64,000 nt of DNA from Paenibacillus sp. XY044. Lineage in GTDB: Bacteria > Bacillota > Bacilli > Paenibacillales > Paenibacillaceae. The stretch is taken from positions 124,001 through 188,000 of the forward strand of contig NZ_NQMO01000010.1 in assembly GCF_002257645.1 (NCBI RefSeq), written 5' to 3'. The stretch's first letter is position 1. Each line of letters opens with the position of its first letter. A model generated the notes under the pieces. The model was given only the letters and a program-made list of their open reading frames with translations, had not been told where the DNA came from and searched no databases. Below are positions 16,910 through 25,844 of the stretch, piece after piece. The position numbers and the translations under genes were made by a program.

Positions 16910-17896
16910 TTGAATATACCCGAAATCACGCATCACGAGGACGAGATCGTCCAGGTGAAAATCGCGATGGCATACCCCTTGCGCTGGGTAAACAGCTATC
17001 TTCTCCAGGGTCCATCGGGATATACGGTGATCGATCCGGGACCGCGGACAGCAGAGAATGAGGCTTCTTGGAACAAGGTGATGGGTGAACTAGGCATCTC
17101 GTTCGGGAACATAGAGTCGGTCGTGCTTACGCACCATCATCCCGATCATTTGGGACTGGCGGGGTGGTTTCAGGAGAAGGCGGGCTGCTTTGTCCGGATG
17201 TCCGCGCGGGCGGAGGAGGAAATGCAGCGGATGTGGGGCGAGGCGTCCACCATGAACGACGAACTGCCGCGGCTGTTTCGGCAGCACGGCATGCCGGAGG
17301 CGTGGACAAGCCAGCTTCCTGCCCATTTGGAGAGCTTTTTCCCGCAGGTTGCGCCTCTGCCTGAAACGGTGCTGCTGACCGAGGGGGAAGCGCTAGAGAT
17401 GGGCGGGCGGCGGTGGATGCCCATCGAAACGTGGGGCCATGCGCCCGGCCACATCTCGCTGCTACATGAGGAAAGCGGGGTCATCCTGTGCGGAGATGCG
17501 GTTCTGCCGCAGATCTCACCGAATGTCAGCCTGCTGCCCGGAAGCGATCCCGAGCCGCTGCATTCGTTTTTGAGCGGGCTGAGGAAGCTGCAGGACTTCC
17601 GGATAAGCCGGGCCTTTCCGGGTCACCGGAATCCGTTTGAGCATGTGGAAGCCCGGCTTGCTGCGCTGCTTCAGCATCATGAAGAGCGGCTGGCTCGGGT
17701 GCTTGAGCTGATTCAGGCAGGGACGGCGACCGGTTTTGAGCTGTGCGCCGCCTTGTTCGGCACACAGCTCGGCATTCACCAGATGCGCTTCGCTATGTGC
17801 GAAACGCTGGCGCATACGCAGGAATTGGAGCGGCGCGGCCAGGTGAAGAAGGTGCCGGGTGACGACGGCGTGATCCGATACAGAGCCATTACATAG
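16910..17896 (+). CDS. Metallo-beta-lactamase-fold hydrolase
   Basis: 328 residues from a TTG at 16910. The zinc motif HHHPDH lies at residues 75-80, followed by HAPGHISLLHE and the metal Asp in CGDAVLP; a late H is in FPGHRNPFEH. A C-terminal winged-helix-like part follows (about 265-328, ending KKVPGDDGVIRYRA). The layout is that of the glyoxalase II-like/LACTB2-like subgroup. The substrate is not predictable. It probably shares a transcript with the methyltransferase. Confidence 0.88.
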   Translation: MNIPEITHHEDEIVQVKIAMAYPLRWVNSYLLQGPSGYTVIDPGPRTAENEASWNKVMGELGISFGNIESVVLTHHHPDHLGLAGWFQEKAGCFVRMSARAEEEMQRMWGEASTMNDELPRLFRQHGMPEAWTSQLPAHLESFFPQVAPLPETVLLTEGEALEMGGRRWMPIETWGHAPGHISLLHEESGVILCGDAVLPQISPNVSLLPGSDPEPLHSFLSGLRKLQDFRISRAFPGHRNPFEHVEARLAALLQHHEERLARVLELIQAGTATGFELCAALFGTQLGIHQMRFAMCETLAHTQELERRGQVKKVPGDDGVIRYRAIT

Positions 17897-17913
17897 CGGA
17901 ACAAAGAGCGGGA

Positions 17914-17934
17914 GGGACGGCCGGAAGGCCGCCC
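17914..17934 (+). terminator. Terminator after the MBL hydrolase
   Basis: GGGACGGCC and GGCCGCCC pair around a GGAA loop, followed by TTTTT. Confidence 0.85.
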
Positions 17935-18053
17935 TTTTTGGCGCAGCCGGGAGCATTGGCATCAGGCGCGGCAAGCCACTGTCTTCGCCCAGCCTTTCTC
18001 CGCATGACAAGAGGAGAGCTGACGCATCAGCTCTCCTCGATATGAAAGAGGTC

Positions 18054-18632
18054 TTAATGATCTTCGGGTAGCCGGATCTCTTCGGGCTCGTCTCCCGTTT
18101 CCTTCTCCGCCTGCTTGCCGTGCGCGATCCGGCTGCTGGCCGCCGCGGCGACCGCGCCGACGATATCGTCCAGGAACGTATGGGTTTCTCCGGTGCTTTT
18201 GTCATTCAGGCGCTCCAGCACGCCCGGCTTCAGCTTGTCGATATATCCGTAATTCGTAAAGCCGATGCTGCCGTATACGTTCACGATGGAAAAGGCCAGC
18301 ACTTCGTCGACGCCGTACAAGCCCTCGTCATTTTCCAGCATGTCCTGCAGCGGGGAGAGCAGCTTGCCTTCCTCGGCCAGCATATCGAGCTGAATGCCGG
18401 TCAGCACCGCATTTTGCACCTCACGCTTGCTGAGCACCTTCTCCACATTCAGGATGCATTCTTCCATCGTCAGATTCGGATAATACTTTTTTTGCAGCAG
18501 CATGACGAGTTCGGCGATTTCCTCCACCTTCACGCCCCGGTTATGAAGCCATTCCCGCGTCGCTTCGGCCACCTTTTTACTGTTTAAGCTGTATGGAATT
18601 TTTGCTTGCTTTGCCTCGTTTGCTTCACTCAT
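18054..18632 (-). CDS. pgpA: Phosphatidylglycerophosphatase A (YutG-like)
   Basis: 192 residues, matching the YutG/PgpA family of Bacillota. The conserved block is GYIDKLKPGVLERLNDKSTG followed by HTFLDDIVGAVAAAA; the N-terminal part (ATREWLHNRGVKVEEIAELVMLLQ) is characteristic of the Gram-positive version. PgpA removes phosphate from phosphatidylglycerophosphate to make phosphatidylglycerol. A charged tail rich in Glu follows. It stands alone. Confidence 0.88.
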   Translation of the reverse strand: MSEANEAKQAKIPYSLNSKKVAEATREWLHNRGVKVEEIAELVMLLQKKYYPNLTMEECILNVEKVLSKREVQNAVLTGIQLDMLAEEGKLLSPLQDMLENDEGLYGVDEVLAFSIVNVYGSIGFTNYGYIDKLKPGVLERLNDKSTGETHTFLDDIVGAVAAAASSRIAHGKQAEKETGDEPEEIRLPEDH

Positions 18633-18857
18633 TACGTCACCCCGTCATCCAAGTAGTATGTAACTTCACGCACTTCGATTGTATGGTTTGCAGTATACCT
18701 TTGTCCAGTTATGCCCAATTTGAGGCATCCTCAAGCAGCAAGGGATATACACCGGAATCTAAACAAAATTAATATGGACCGGCTGTTATTTTTTCGGCAA
18801 GGGGCTCGTATACATGGTAGTACAAACTGTACAAAATGATTAGGAGGAACCACGCTT

Positions 18858-19934
18858 ATGACCAAGCTTAATAAAATTCGCGGCATTTCCGCCGCCGGAT
18901 TGCTGGCCGTTCCCGTTTTGCTGTCCGGCTGCGGTATGTTCGGAACCCATTCGGCGTCGGAAAATATCGATGCGCCGCCGAAGGCGGTCGAGGAGCAGAT
19001 GCTCAATCTGTCGGACGGTACAGGCAACACAGGCGCCAAGGCTACGGCCGAGCTCACCGGCACCCCGACAACCGTCTACCTGGCGGACGGTAACGGCATG
19101 CTAGCCCCTGTCACCCTCGGTCTGCCAGAAGTGAAAGGTAAATCTTCGGCACAGCTGTCGGTTGAAACGCTCGTCTCCGGCGGAGCCTACGCCAAATATA
19201 TCCCGGAAGGCTTCACAGGCGTCCTGCCTGCGGGAACCGAGGTCAAGAAAGTCACGGTGGACAAGGATAACAAGCTGGCCGTCGTCGAGTTTAACAGTGC
19301 ATTCACGAAATACAAGGCGCCGGATGAGCGCAAAATTCTTGAAGCCGTGGCCTGGACCCTGACCGGTAATTCGGATGTGCAGAAGGTTCAGTTGTGGGTT
19401 GACGGCAAGAAGCTGTCGGAAATGCCGGTGGGGGGAACCCCGCTGGATCAGCCGCTCAGCCGCAGCATGGGCATCAATCTGGAAGTCGGGCAGGGCGCCA
19501 CGTTAACGAATTCGTCGCCGGTCACCGTATATTTCTCGGCGGCATCGCCAGCCGGCATTCAGTATTATGTACCGGTCACGAGGCTCGTCAAACCGGGACA
19601 GGACACACTGCAAACGGCACTCGCCGAATTGATCCGCGGTCCTCAGGAAAGCGACGGCCTGGAGCAGGTCATGACGGACGAGACGCAGCTGCAGTCCGTG
19701 AAGAAGGAGAAGGACGGCACGGTAACGGTGTCCCTGAAGGAAGACATGTTTGCCGAAGGCGATGCGGTACCGACCGAAATGCTTCAGTCCGTCGTGCTGA
19801 CAGTGGCGGAAAATGCGGGAAATCCAAAGGTCAAAATCGAGCTGAACGGGGAGTCCAAAGTCGTCGGCACCGACAATCTGGACTACAGCCAGCCGGTCAC
19901 ACGCCCCGATTATATTAACGAAATTCCGCTTTAA
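18858..19934 (+). CDS. gerM: Germination/sporulation lipoprotein GerM
   Basis: 358 residues. A lipoprotein signal with the Cys in VLLSGCGMFG is followed by two GerMN domains (about residues 65-190 and 210-345, each with a repeated LPxG-x-x-V-x-x-V-x-x-D and E-F-N pattern). GerM is needed for normal sporulation and germination in B. subtilis, where it helps assemble a channel complex between forespore and mother cell. The order gerM-rph-XTPase is the same as in B. subtilis, which supports the assignment. AGGAGG precedes the ATG. Confidence 0.93.
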   Translation: MTKLNKIRGISAAGLLAVPVLLSGCGMFGTHSASENIDAPPKAVEEQMLNLSDGTGNTGAKATAELTGTPTTVYLADGNGMLAPVTLGLPEVKGKSSAQLSVETLVSGGAYAKYIPEGFTGVLPAGTEVKKVTVDKDNKLAVVEFNSAFTKYKAPDERKILEAVAWTLTGNSDVQKVQLWVDGKKLSEMPVGGTPLDQPLSRSMGINLEVGQGATLTNSSPVTVYFSAASPAGIQYYVPVTRLVKPGQDTLQTALAELIRGPQESDGLEQVMTDETQLQSVKKEKDGTVTVSLKEDMFAEGDAVPTEMLQSVVLTVAENAGNPKVKIELNGESKVVGTDNLDYSQPVTRPDYINEIPL

Positions 19935-20018
19935 GCGAGAGCTCAGGGTGTTTTTATCCCTCCATTTTGGTAAAATAAAGGTTGCTTAAACAGGATGCGA
20001 ACGAAGTAGGAGGCAGAA

Positions 20019-20780
20019 ATGATGAGATCAAACGGACGCAGCAGCCATCAGCTTAGGCCGATGAATTTAACAGTGAACGTAAACAAGTACGCGGAAGGCT
20101 CCGTGTTCATTGAGATGGGGGACACCAAGGTCCTTTGCACAGCAACGGTGGACGAGAAGGTTCCTCCTTTTTTGAAAGGACAGGGGAAAGGCTGGGTGAC
20201 GGCGGAGTATTCGATGCTTCCCCGGGCTACGCAATCCCGCAACCAGCGGGAAGCCGCGCGCGGCAAACTCAGCGGCCGTACGATGGAAATTCAGCGGCTG
20301 ATCGGCAGAGCGCTACGCTCCGTTGTGAATTTGCAAGCGCTGGGCGAGCGGACCCTTACGCTGGATTGCGACGTCATTCAGGCTGACGGAGGCACTCGCA
20401 CGACGTCGATTACCGGCTCGTTCGTGGCGATGGCCATCGCGATCAACAAAATCGCCCAGCAGCACAGGCTGCCGGTGTTTCCGATCACCGACTTTCTGGC
20501 TTCGGTCAGCGTCGGGGTGGTCGGTGAAGAGCCGCTGCTCGATCTGAATTATGAGGAAGATTCGAAGGCGAAGGTGGACATGAACCTTGTCATGACCGGC
20601 AGCGGCGCGTTTGTCGAGCTGCAGGGGACAGGCGAGGAAAGCCCGTTCACCCGGCAGGAGCTCGATGAGCTTTTGAAGCTTGGGGAGCAGGGCATCCGCA
20701 AGCTGATCGCCAAGCAGAAAGAAGCCCTCGGCCCGATCGCGCTGATGATCGGCTCGGGACAAGCCGGAAAAGAGGTCTAG
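20019..20780 (+). CDS. rph: Ribonuclease PH
   Basis: 253 residues. It is a phosphorolytic 3'-to-5' exoribonuclease that trims tRNA 3' ends. Motifs include RSNGRSSHQLRP, EGSVFIEMGDTKVLCTATV, GWVTAEYSMLPRAT, GRTMEIQRLIGRALR and CDVIQADGGTRTTSITGS. It follows gerM by 84 bases and precedes the XTPase gene by three bases. Confidence 0.97.
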   Translation: MMRSNGRSSHQLRPMNLTVNVNKYAEGSVFIEMGDTKVLCTATVDEKVPPFLKGQGKGWVTAEYSMLPRATQSRNQREAARGKLSGRTMEIQRLIGRALRSVVNLQALGERTLTLDCDVIQADGGTRTTSITGSFVAMAIAINKIAQQHRLPVFPITDFLASVSVGVVGEEPLLDLNYEEDSKAKVDMNLVMTGSGAFVELQGTGEESPFTRQELDELLKLGEQGIRKLIAKQKEALGPIALMIGSGQAGKEV

Positions 20781-20783
20781 GAT

Positions 20784-21407
20784 ATGATTCCGGCGGGCGA
20801 TACGATTATTGTGGCAACGAAGAACAAAGGGAAGGTCAAGGAGTTTGAGCATGCCTTTGCCCCGCTGGGCAAACAGGTGAAAAGCATGTTCGATTATCCC
20901 GCACTCCCGGATGTGGTGGAGGACGGGAGCACGTTTGCGGAGAACGCGCTGAAGAAAGCCAAAACCGTAGGCGATGCCCTCGGACTTCCGGTGCTGGCCG
21001 ACGATTCCGGCTTATGCGTTGACGAGCTGGAAGGCCGTCCGGGCGTATATTCCGCCAGGTTTGCGGGCGAGCATGCTACGGATGAGCAGAACAACGAGAA
21101 GCTGCTGCAAATGCTGGAAGACAAAAAGATGGGGGCGGACGTACAGGATTCGCTGCTCAGCCCGGCGAGCTTTGTCTGCACGCTGGTGCTGTACGATCCG
21201 TCAACGGGCGGCTTCACCGAGGCTTCCGGCTCGGTTCAGGGCTGGATCACCGCCGACCGCGCCGGTTCGGGCGGATTCGGATACGACCCTCTCTTCTATC
21301 TTCCCGATTACGGGAAAACGATGGCCGAGCTGTCGATGGAGGAGAAGCAGGCGATCAGCCACCGGGGAGCAGCGCTCCGCGGCCTGATGGCCAAACTGAC
21401 CCCATAG
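20784..21407 (+). CDS. rdgB: XTP/dITP diphosphatase (RdgB/HAM1 family)
   Basis: 207 residues, corresponding to B. subtilis YsnA. It hydrolyses non-canonical purine triphosphates to keep them out of DNA and RNA. Motifs: IIVATKNKGKVKEFE at the start, LADDSGLCVDELEGRPGVYSARFAGE, GFGYDPLFYLPDYGKTMAEL and ISHRGAAL near the end. It begins three bases after rph, so the two are coupled. Confidence 0.96.
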   Translation: MIPAGDTIIVATKNKGKVKEFEHAFAPLGKQVKSMFDYPALPDVVEDGSTFAENALKKAKTVGDALGLPVLADDSGLCVDELEGRPGVYSARFAGEHATDEQNNEKLLQMLEDKKMGADVQDSLLSPASFVCTLVLYDPSTGGFTEASGSVQGWITADRAGSGGFGYDPLFYLPDYGKTMAELSMEEKQAISHRGAALRGLMAKLTP

Positions 21408-21422
21408 AGTAAGCTGCTGACG

Positions 21423-21465
21423 AAGGCTGTTCCTTTGGATCTACCGAATCCAAGGGGGCAGCCTT
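21423..21465 (+). terminator. Terminator of gerM-rph-rdgB
   Basis: AAGGCTG pairs with CAGCCTT, with an inner TTTGGAT/ATCCAAG stem, followed by TTTCG. A second small hairpin, AACCCC/GGGGTT followed by TTTCG, lies at 21556-21574. Confidence 0.8.
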
Positions 21466-21595
21466 TTTCGCCGTGTCCAGTTTTGGGCATTGCGTTCCGG
21501 TGCGGGTCCTTTTGTTTGGGTTTCACGAAAACAGCCCGGTCAGCATCCAAGCATAAACCCCGCCTGAAGGGGTTTTTCGTGCCTTCGCCAAATTT

Positions 21596-21609
21596 TGTGA
21601 ACGCTTTCC
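21596..21609. promoter_or_regulatory. cre-like site before the EEP gene
   Basis: TGTGAACGCTTTCC matches the CcpA consensus TGWAARCGYTWNCW at 12 of 14 positions. It lies 56 bases before the start of the next gene. Weak but worth testing. Confidence 0.35.
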
Positions 21610-21664
21610 GGCGGATTATGGTAGAATGGGCGTGCGAAAAACTTTGAGAAATGAGGTGCCTGAT

Positions 21665-22534
21665 ATGAGCAACACAGTAAAACCGGAGATTGAACTCCGG
21701 TTCATGTCGTATAACATCAAAAACGACTATGACCGGGAAGGCGAAAATACTTGGAACAGCCGGCGGGACCTGGTTGCCGGGATCGTCCGTTTCCACCGCG
21801 CCGACTTGGTCGGCATGCAGGAAGTGCTGCACAGCCAGCTGACGGATCTGGAAGAGCGTCTGCCCGAGTACGGCTGGATCGGGGCCGGACGGGAGGACGG
21901 GAAGCAGGACGGCGAATACGCCTGCATTTTCTACCTGAAAAAACGGCTGGAGCCGCTGGAGCATGGACACTTCTGGCTGTCCGAAGAGCCGGAGAAGCCA
22001 GGCCAATTGGGCTGGGACGCAGCCTGCACCCGGATGGTGACCTGGTGCCGGTTCAAGGATACATATACCGGAGAAGAATTTACCCATCTGAACACCCACT
22101 TCGACCATGTCGGCGTGGAAGCGGTCAAGCAGAGCGCGCATTTGATCAAAAGCCGCATTCGGAGCATCGTGCAGAGCGGCGCCGCGGTGCTGACCGGGGA
22201 CTTCAACGTCACCAGCGATTCGAAAGCCTACCGCGTCCTCTGCGGCGAAGATGAAGGCGGGGCTCTGTTGCGCGATGCGGCGGTCAGCGCGGATTACCGG
22301 CATTTCGGTCCGGCATTCACCTTCCAGGGATTTGACTCCCGGGAGACGGCCGCGCGGCTGTTTCCTGCGTATTTGAACTCGGGCGAAAAGCATGGCCTCG
22401 AGTTCGAGAGCGCCATCGATTTTATTTTCGTGACTGGCGGGGTACAGGTGCGAAATTTTGGCGTAATCACCGATCACCGCCAGGGCAAAATGCCTTCCGA
22501 CCATTTTCCGGTGGTTGCCGACCTGCTGGTGTAG
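21665..22534 (+). CDS. Endonuclease/exonuclease/phosphatase family protein
   Basis: 289 residues from the ATG at 21665, after GAGGTG. EEP-fold motifs are visible: RFMSYNIKND, LVGMQEVLHSQ (metal-binding Glu), LNTHFDHVG, LTGDFNVTSDS and the C-terminal SDHFPVVADL (Asp-His pair). There is no signal peptide, so it is cytoplasmic. The family includes exonuclease III, DNase I-like enzymes and sphingomyelinases; this length and the TWNSRRDLVAGIVRFH segment fit the uncharacterised sugar- or phosphodiesterase-like branch. Confidence 0.85.
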   Translation: MSNTVKPEIELRFMSYNIKNDYDREGENTWNSRRDLVAGIVRFHRADLVGMQEVLHSQLTDLEERLPEYGWIGAGREDGKQDGEYACIFYLKKRLEPLEHGHFWLSEEPEKPGQLGWDAACTRMVTWCRFKDTYTGEEFTHLNTHFDHVGVEAVKQSAHLIKSRIRSIVQSGAAVLTGDFNVTSDSKAYRVLCGEDEGGALLRDAAVSADYRHFGPAFTFQGFDSRETAARLFPAYLNSGEKHGLEFESAIDFIFVTGGVQVRNFGVITDHRQGKMPSDHFPVVADLLV

Positions 22535-22628
22535 CAGGCATTGTCAATACGCAAAAGTACTAGCAATTCGGAGGCATCAGCATTCATCATCCGGGCCATG
22601 ACATGATTTCCGGGCAGCATTCAGCAAA

Positions 22629-22663
22629 AAACATCCGACGGGCTTTGTCAGCCGCGGATGTTT
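22629..22663 (-). terminator. Terminator of the MFS gene
   Basis: AAACATCCG and CGGATGTTT form a perfect 9-bp stem. On the minus strand TTTGC follows. Confidence 0.75.
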
Positions 22664-22686
22664 CTTGTATTGTTGCGCTTGTCTAT

Positions 22687-23892
22687 CTATCCGTTTAGCG
22701 TCGCCGACTTGGGCCCCGCTCCGGCTGTTTTGCCGTCATGGCGAACCATCGCCAGGAACAAGAGGGCGATCAGCAGGCTGGCGGAAGCGACGACAAACAA
22801 GGAGGCATAACCGAACTGGTCGATGATTAGTCCAAGCAGCGGCGGCGAGGTAATCGCCGCCAGAGAAGATACGAGGTAATACAGTCCGGTTCGGGTCCCG
22901 ATGCTGGCTTCGGTCCCGGTCGATACGACAAACGGATAGGAATTGATATTGATGCACGCCCAGAAAATGCCGCCAATGGCCAGCAGCACGCGGAGGGGTC
23001 CCACGGTCCCGATAAAAGGAACGGCCGCGAATACGAGAAACAGGCCAGCGACGCCCGTCAGAATAATGCGTTTCTTTCCGTACCGGTTGCCTAGCCAGCC
23101 GCTCGGTATGGCAAACAGAACGAAGAAGAGCGAAAAGAAGGTCAGCGAGAAGGAAGCGGCGCTCTCCTGCAGCCCCAACTGGTGCTTGCCGTAGAGCGTA
23201 AACAACGATTCGACGCCCTGATACCCGACGAACCAGAAGAAAATGGCGATTAGCAGCAGCACCGTCGTCCGGTCAAGCTCGCCGCGCAGCTTGATCCGGC
23301 CACCTTCCTTCGGCGCGGAGGAAGGCGCGTGACCCCTTCCCCGAACAGGGACGAACCGGTACAGAATCCACAGCGACAGCAGGGTGATGACCGCCGCGGC
23401 GATAAACGGGAAGGAACGGTTCTGGTTGTACAGCAGCGATCCGCCGGCAAACGCGAGAATGCCGCCTACGCCGCCCATGAAATTGATGACGCCGTTGGCT
23501 TTGGTCCGCTTCCCTTCCGGCGTAATGTCCGGCATGAGCGCGATCGTCGGCGAGCGGTAGATGCTCATCGCCAGGTTCATCAGCATCATGAACAGGACCA
23601 GCGTAAGCAGGCTGGTGTGAAAGGGGATCAGGACGACGAACAGAGCAGCGATCGGCATCCCGATGAGCAGATATGGCATCCGCTTGCCGAAACGGGAGAC
23701 GGTCCGGTCGCTTCGGTTGCCGATCCATGGCTGCAGGAAGAGGGCGAAATAGTTGTCGATGGTCATCATGAAGCCGATCCACGCGGCGCTCTTCAGGTAC
23801 GGATCGAGGAAAAACGGAACAAACGCGTTGTACAGCGCCCAGGTGATGCTGATGCTGAAAAATCCGAAGCCGAGCAGCCAGGTCTTTTTCAT
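22687..23892 (-). CDS. MFS transporter, sugar-carrier type
   Basis: 401 residues from the ATG at 23892, eleven bases after GGAGG; the TTG at 23901 is too close to that site. Twelve hydrophobic segments. The loop 2-3 motif reads GNRSDRTVSRFGKRMPYLLIG, and the N-terminal pattern (ALYNAFVPFFLDPYLKSAAWIGFMM) resembles SLC45/MelB-like disaccharide carriers. It is divergent from the FucU/RbsD mutarotase gene with a 171-base shared upstream region, which supports a sugar substrate. No substrate is predictable. Confidence 0.85.
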   Translation of the reverse strand: MKKTWLLGFGFFSISITWALYNAFVPFFLDPYLKSAAWIGFMMTIDNYFALFLQPWIGNRSDRTVSRFGKRMPYLLIGMPIAALFVVLIPFHTSLLTLVLFMMLMNLAMSIYRSPTIALMPDITPEGKRTKANGVINFMGGVGGILAFAGGSLLYNQNRSFPFIAAAVITLLSLWILYRFVPVRGRGHAPSSAPKEGGRIKLRGELDRTTVLLLIAIFFWFVGYQGVESLFTLYGKHQLGLQESAASFSLTFFSLFFVLFAIPSGWLGNRYGKKRIILTGVAGLFLVFAAVPFIGTVGPLRVLLAIGGIFWACININSYPFVVSTGTEASIGTRTGLYYLVSSLAAITSPPLLGLIIDQFGYASLFVVASASLLIALLFLAMVRHDGKTAGAGPKSATLNG

Positions 23893-24063
23893 GGACGACA
23901 AATCCTCCGTTTCATGTTAGGGGTTATTTTCCACTATTATACATCAGGGGTGTATTCAGGAGCTTCATGCAATTGTAAAATTTATTTCAGGAAGGATATT
24001 CCTGCCGCGTGTCGTATTATGTTTCAGGACACCCCAAGTGGGAACATAATAGGAGGTTTTGAC

Positions 24064-24492
24064 ATGTTGAAAGGAATTTCCGCATTGCTGTCTCCTGAGT
24101 TGTTGAAAATATTAAGCGAAATGGGGCACGGGGACGAGATCGTCTTCGCCGACGGGAACTTTCCTTCCGCCAGTCTGGCTAAGCGGCTGGTCAGGGCGGA
24201 CGGTCACGGCATTCCCGAACTGCTCCAGGCTGCGCTTGAGCTGCTGCCCCTGAACAGGTACGTAGAGTACCCCGTCATGCTGATGCAGGTGGTGCCGGGA
24301 GATCCGGTGGAAACGCCGGTGTGGGAAGTATACCGCAAGATCGTTCATGAGACGGAAGGGGAAGACATCAAGTTCACCGAATTGGAACGTTTCGAATTTT
24401 ACGAACGCGCGAAGAAAGCCTATGCGGTCGTGGCGACCGGAGAAAGTGCGCTTTACGGTAACTTGATTTTGTCAAAAGGGGTTATTTCTTGA
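24064..24492 (+). CDS. FucU/RbsD-family sugar mutarotase
   Basis: 142 residues from the ATG at 24064, with AGGAGG upstream; the frame is open far upstream but has no start signals there. It begins MLKGISALLSPELLKILSEMGHGDEIVFADGNFP, the hallmark of FucU/RbsD proteins with the catalytic His in GHGDEI. FucU interconverts fucose anomers and RbsD ribose forms. The length and the ALYGNLILSKGVI ending favour the FucU side. It is divergent from the MFS carrier. Confidence 0.92.
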   Translation: MLKGISALLSPELLKILSEMGHGDEIVFADGNFPSASLAKRLVRADGHGIPELLQAALELLPLNRYVEYPVMLMQVVPGDPVETPVWEVYRKIVHETEGEDIKFTELERFEFYERAKKAYAVVATGESALYGNLILSKGVIS

Positions 24493-24540
24493 TGGCATGA
24501 TACATACGAAAGATCCAGCTTCCATATCCCCAAGCAAGCA

Positions 24541-24579
24541 AAAACGGTGCGGTCCTCGTCAAAGAGGACGCACCGTTTT
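24541..24579. terminator. Bidirectional terminator
   Basis: AAAACGGTGCGGTCCTC and GAGGACGCACCGTTTT pair with one bulged G. A- and T-runs on both sides can serve the mutarotase (+) and the serine hydrolase (-). Confidence 0.85.
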
Positions 24580-24618
24580 GTTGTATTTCCTGACATATCG
24601 ACGCGTGTGTAAATATGC

Positions 24619-25524
24619 TTAGAGCTGGGGCAAAATATCCGCCCAAACGGCATCGAGAATGCCCTGCATATCATCTTCGTGGCTGTTGATGGCGATCACA
24701 GCCTCCTTGTCGGGGATGACGACGCAGAACTGCCCATGCATGCCGTCGGCGCGGTAAGCCCCGTGCGTGCACATCCAAAATTGGCCGCCGTAACCGGCGC
24801 CCCAATCCGCCGTTCCCGGCGTATCGATTTGCTTGCGGGTAACCTCGCCAATCCATGCCTCCGGGATCAGCTGAACACCCTGCCACCGGCCCTTCTGCAG
24901 CAGCAGCTGACCGAACCGGCTCAGTTCTTCGCAGCTGATCCACAGCCCGGTGCAGCCGAGCGTGACGCCAAGCGGCGACGTGTCCCACCGGACATCCCGG
25001 ATCCCGAGCGGCTCGAACAGCCGCGGTACCAAATAATCGCGAACCGTTTCTAGGGCCGCGGCCTGAACCATGGCCGAGATCATAAACGTGTCGCCGCTGC
25101 TGTAAGTGAAGATCTCCCCGGGCATCCTATCCAAGGGCAGGGACATGTAGTATTTCGCCCAATCCTTCTCCTGCAGCGTCTCCCGCTCTTCCGCCCAGAG
25201 CGGTGGGGAATCGTGGCCCGAGGCCATCCGGAGCAGATGACTAAGGGTCAGCTCTCCCGGAGGATAAGGCGATCCCGCCACCGTTTTCCCGTAAGCCGGA
25301 AAAAAATCGTTTAACCGTGCATCCAGCGTCAACTTTCCTTCGGCAACGGCAAGTCCGACCGCCATGCAGGTAAAGGACTTGCTGACCGAATGCTGGAGCC
25401 TGCGGGCATCGCCTTCCCGGTCCCATTGCCCCAGCCGCTGCGCTTTTTGCAGCACCCGAACGGATAATACGTTCAGTTTCTTGCTGCCGATGTTGTCGAC
25501 AAAACCGGCGATTTGAAATGTCAT
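24619..25524 (-). CDS. Serine hydrolase of the beta-lactamase class C / DD-peptidase fold
   Basis: 301 residues. The nucleophile motif SxxK is S46-V-S-K49. The second motif reads YSSGD in place of the usual YxN, as in many esterase-like members. There is no signal peptide, so it probably acts in the cytoplasm on an ester or amide and not as a beta-lactamase. It is divergent from the beta-glucan operon and shares a 550-base upstream region with a cre-like site, so it may be part of that regulon. Confidence 0.85.
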   Translation of the reverse strand: MTFQIAGFVDNIGSKKLNVLSVRVLQKAQRLGQWDREGDARRLQHSVSKSFTCMAVGLAVAEGKLTLDARLNDFFPAYGKTVAGSPYPPGELTLSHLLRMASGHDSPPLWAEERETLQEKDWAKYYMSLPLDRMPGEIFTYSSGDTFMISAMVQAAALETVRDYLVPRLFEPLGIRDVRWDTSPLGVTLGCTGLWISCEELSRFGQLLLQKGRWQGVQLIPEAWIGEVTRKQIDTPGTADWGAGYGGQFWMCTHGAYRADGMHGQFCVVIPDKEAVIAINSHEDDMQGILDAVWADILPQL

Positions 25525-25686
25525 CGTTAAGCCTTCCTTCCGCTTGATTTCAATGGCCGAAACGGGTTACTGCAGATGCTGTTCCGGTCCGGCCGCGAGA
25601 AATACAACGATATCCATAGAAACGTTTCCACAATGATTGTTTATTCTTGAGATTATTACAGATCGGTTCCTCTTGTCAACTCTAAT

Positions 25687-25701
25687 TTGTAAGCGGTTAC
25701 C
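25687..25701. promoter_or_regulatory. cre (CcpA) site candidate
   Basis: TTGTAAGCGGTTACC fits WTGNAANCGNWNNCW except for the last base. It lies between the divergent serine hydrolase and the beta-glucan operon, 96 bases upstream of the -35 of the latter. Confidence 0.55.
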
Positions 25702-25796
25702 AAGTCTCTTTTATCATGGGTTTTGCCGCATTAAAGTGAGCAAGACCAAGGATTTGCACAAAAATACAGTTCATTAGGCCTTTGTGAAAATGGTTG

Positions 25797-25825
25797 TTGA
25801 CAGGTTTAGACAACGGGATTATGAT
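25797..25825 (+). promoter_or_regulatory. SigA promoter of the beta-glucan operon
   Basis: Perfect TTGACA (25797-25802), 17-base spacer, TATGAT (25820-25825). Predicted start near 25832, giving a leader of about 240 bases before the esterase gene. Confidence 0.85.
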
Positions 25826-25830
25826 GTTAA

Positions 25831-25844
25831 TCGAAACGATTCGA
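25831..25844. promoter_or_regulatory. LacI-type operator at the operon start site
   Basis: TCGAAAC-GATTCGA is an inverted repeat with a central CG and a single mismatch, the shape typical of LacI-family operators. It covers the predicted +1. The likely partner is the LacI regulator at 36715-37704. Confidence 0.6.

Noticed and set aside
18011..18038. Perfect 12-bp hairpin (GAGGAGAGCTGA/TCAGCTCTCCTC) before pgpA end as a terminator
   Set aside because: The stem is strong but no T-run follows on either strand; function left open.
23329..24063. Long upstream extension of the FucU/RbsD frame
   Set aside because: It reads through the MFS gene on the other strand; a proper start with AGGAGG is at 24064.
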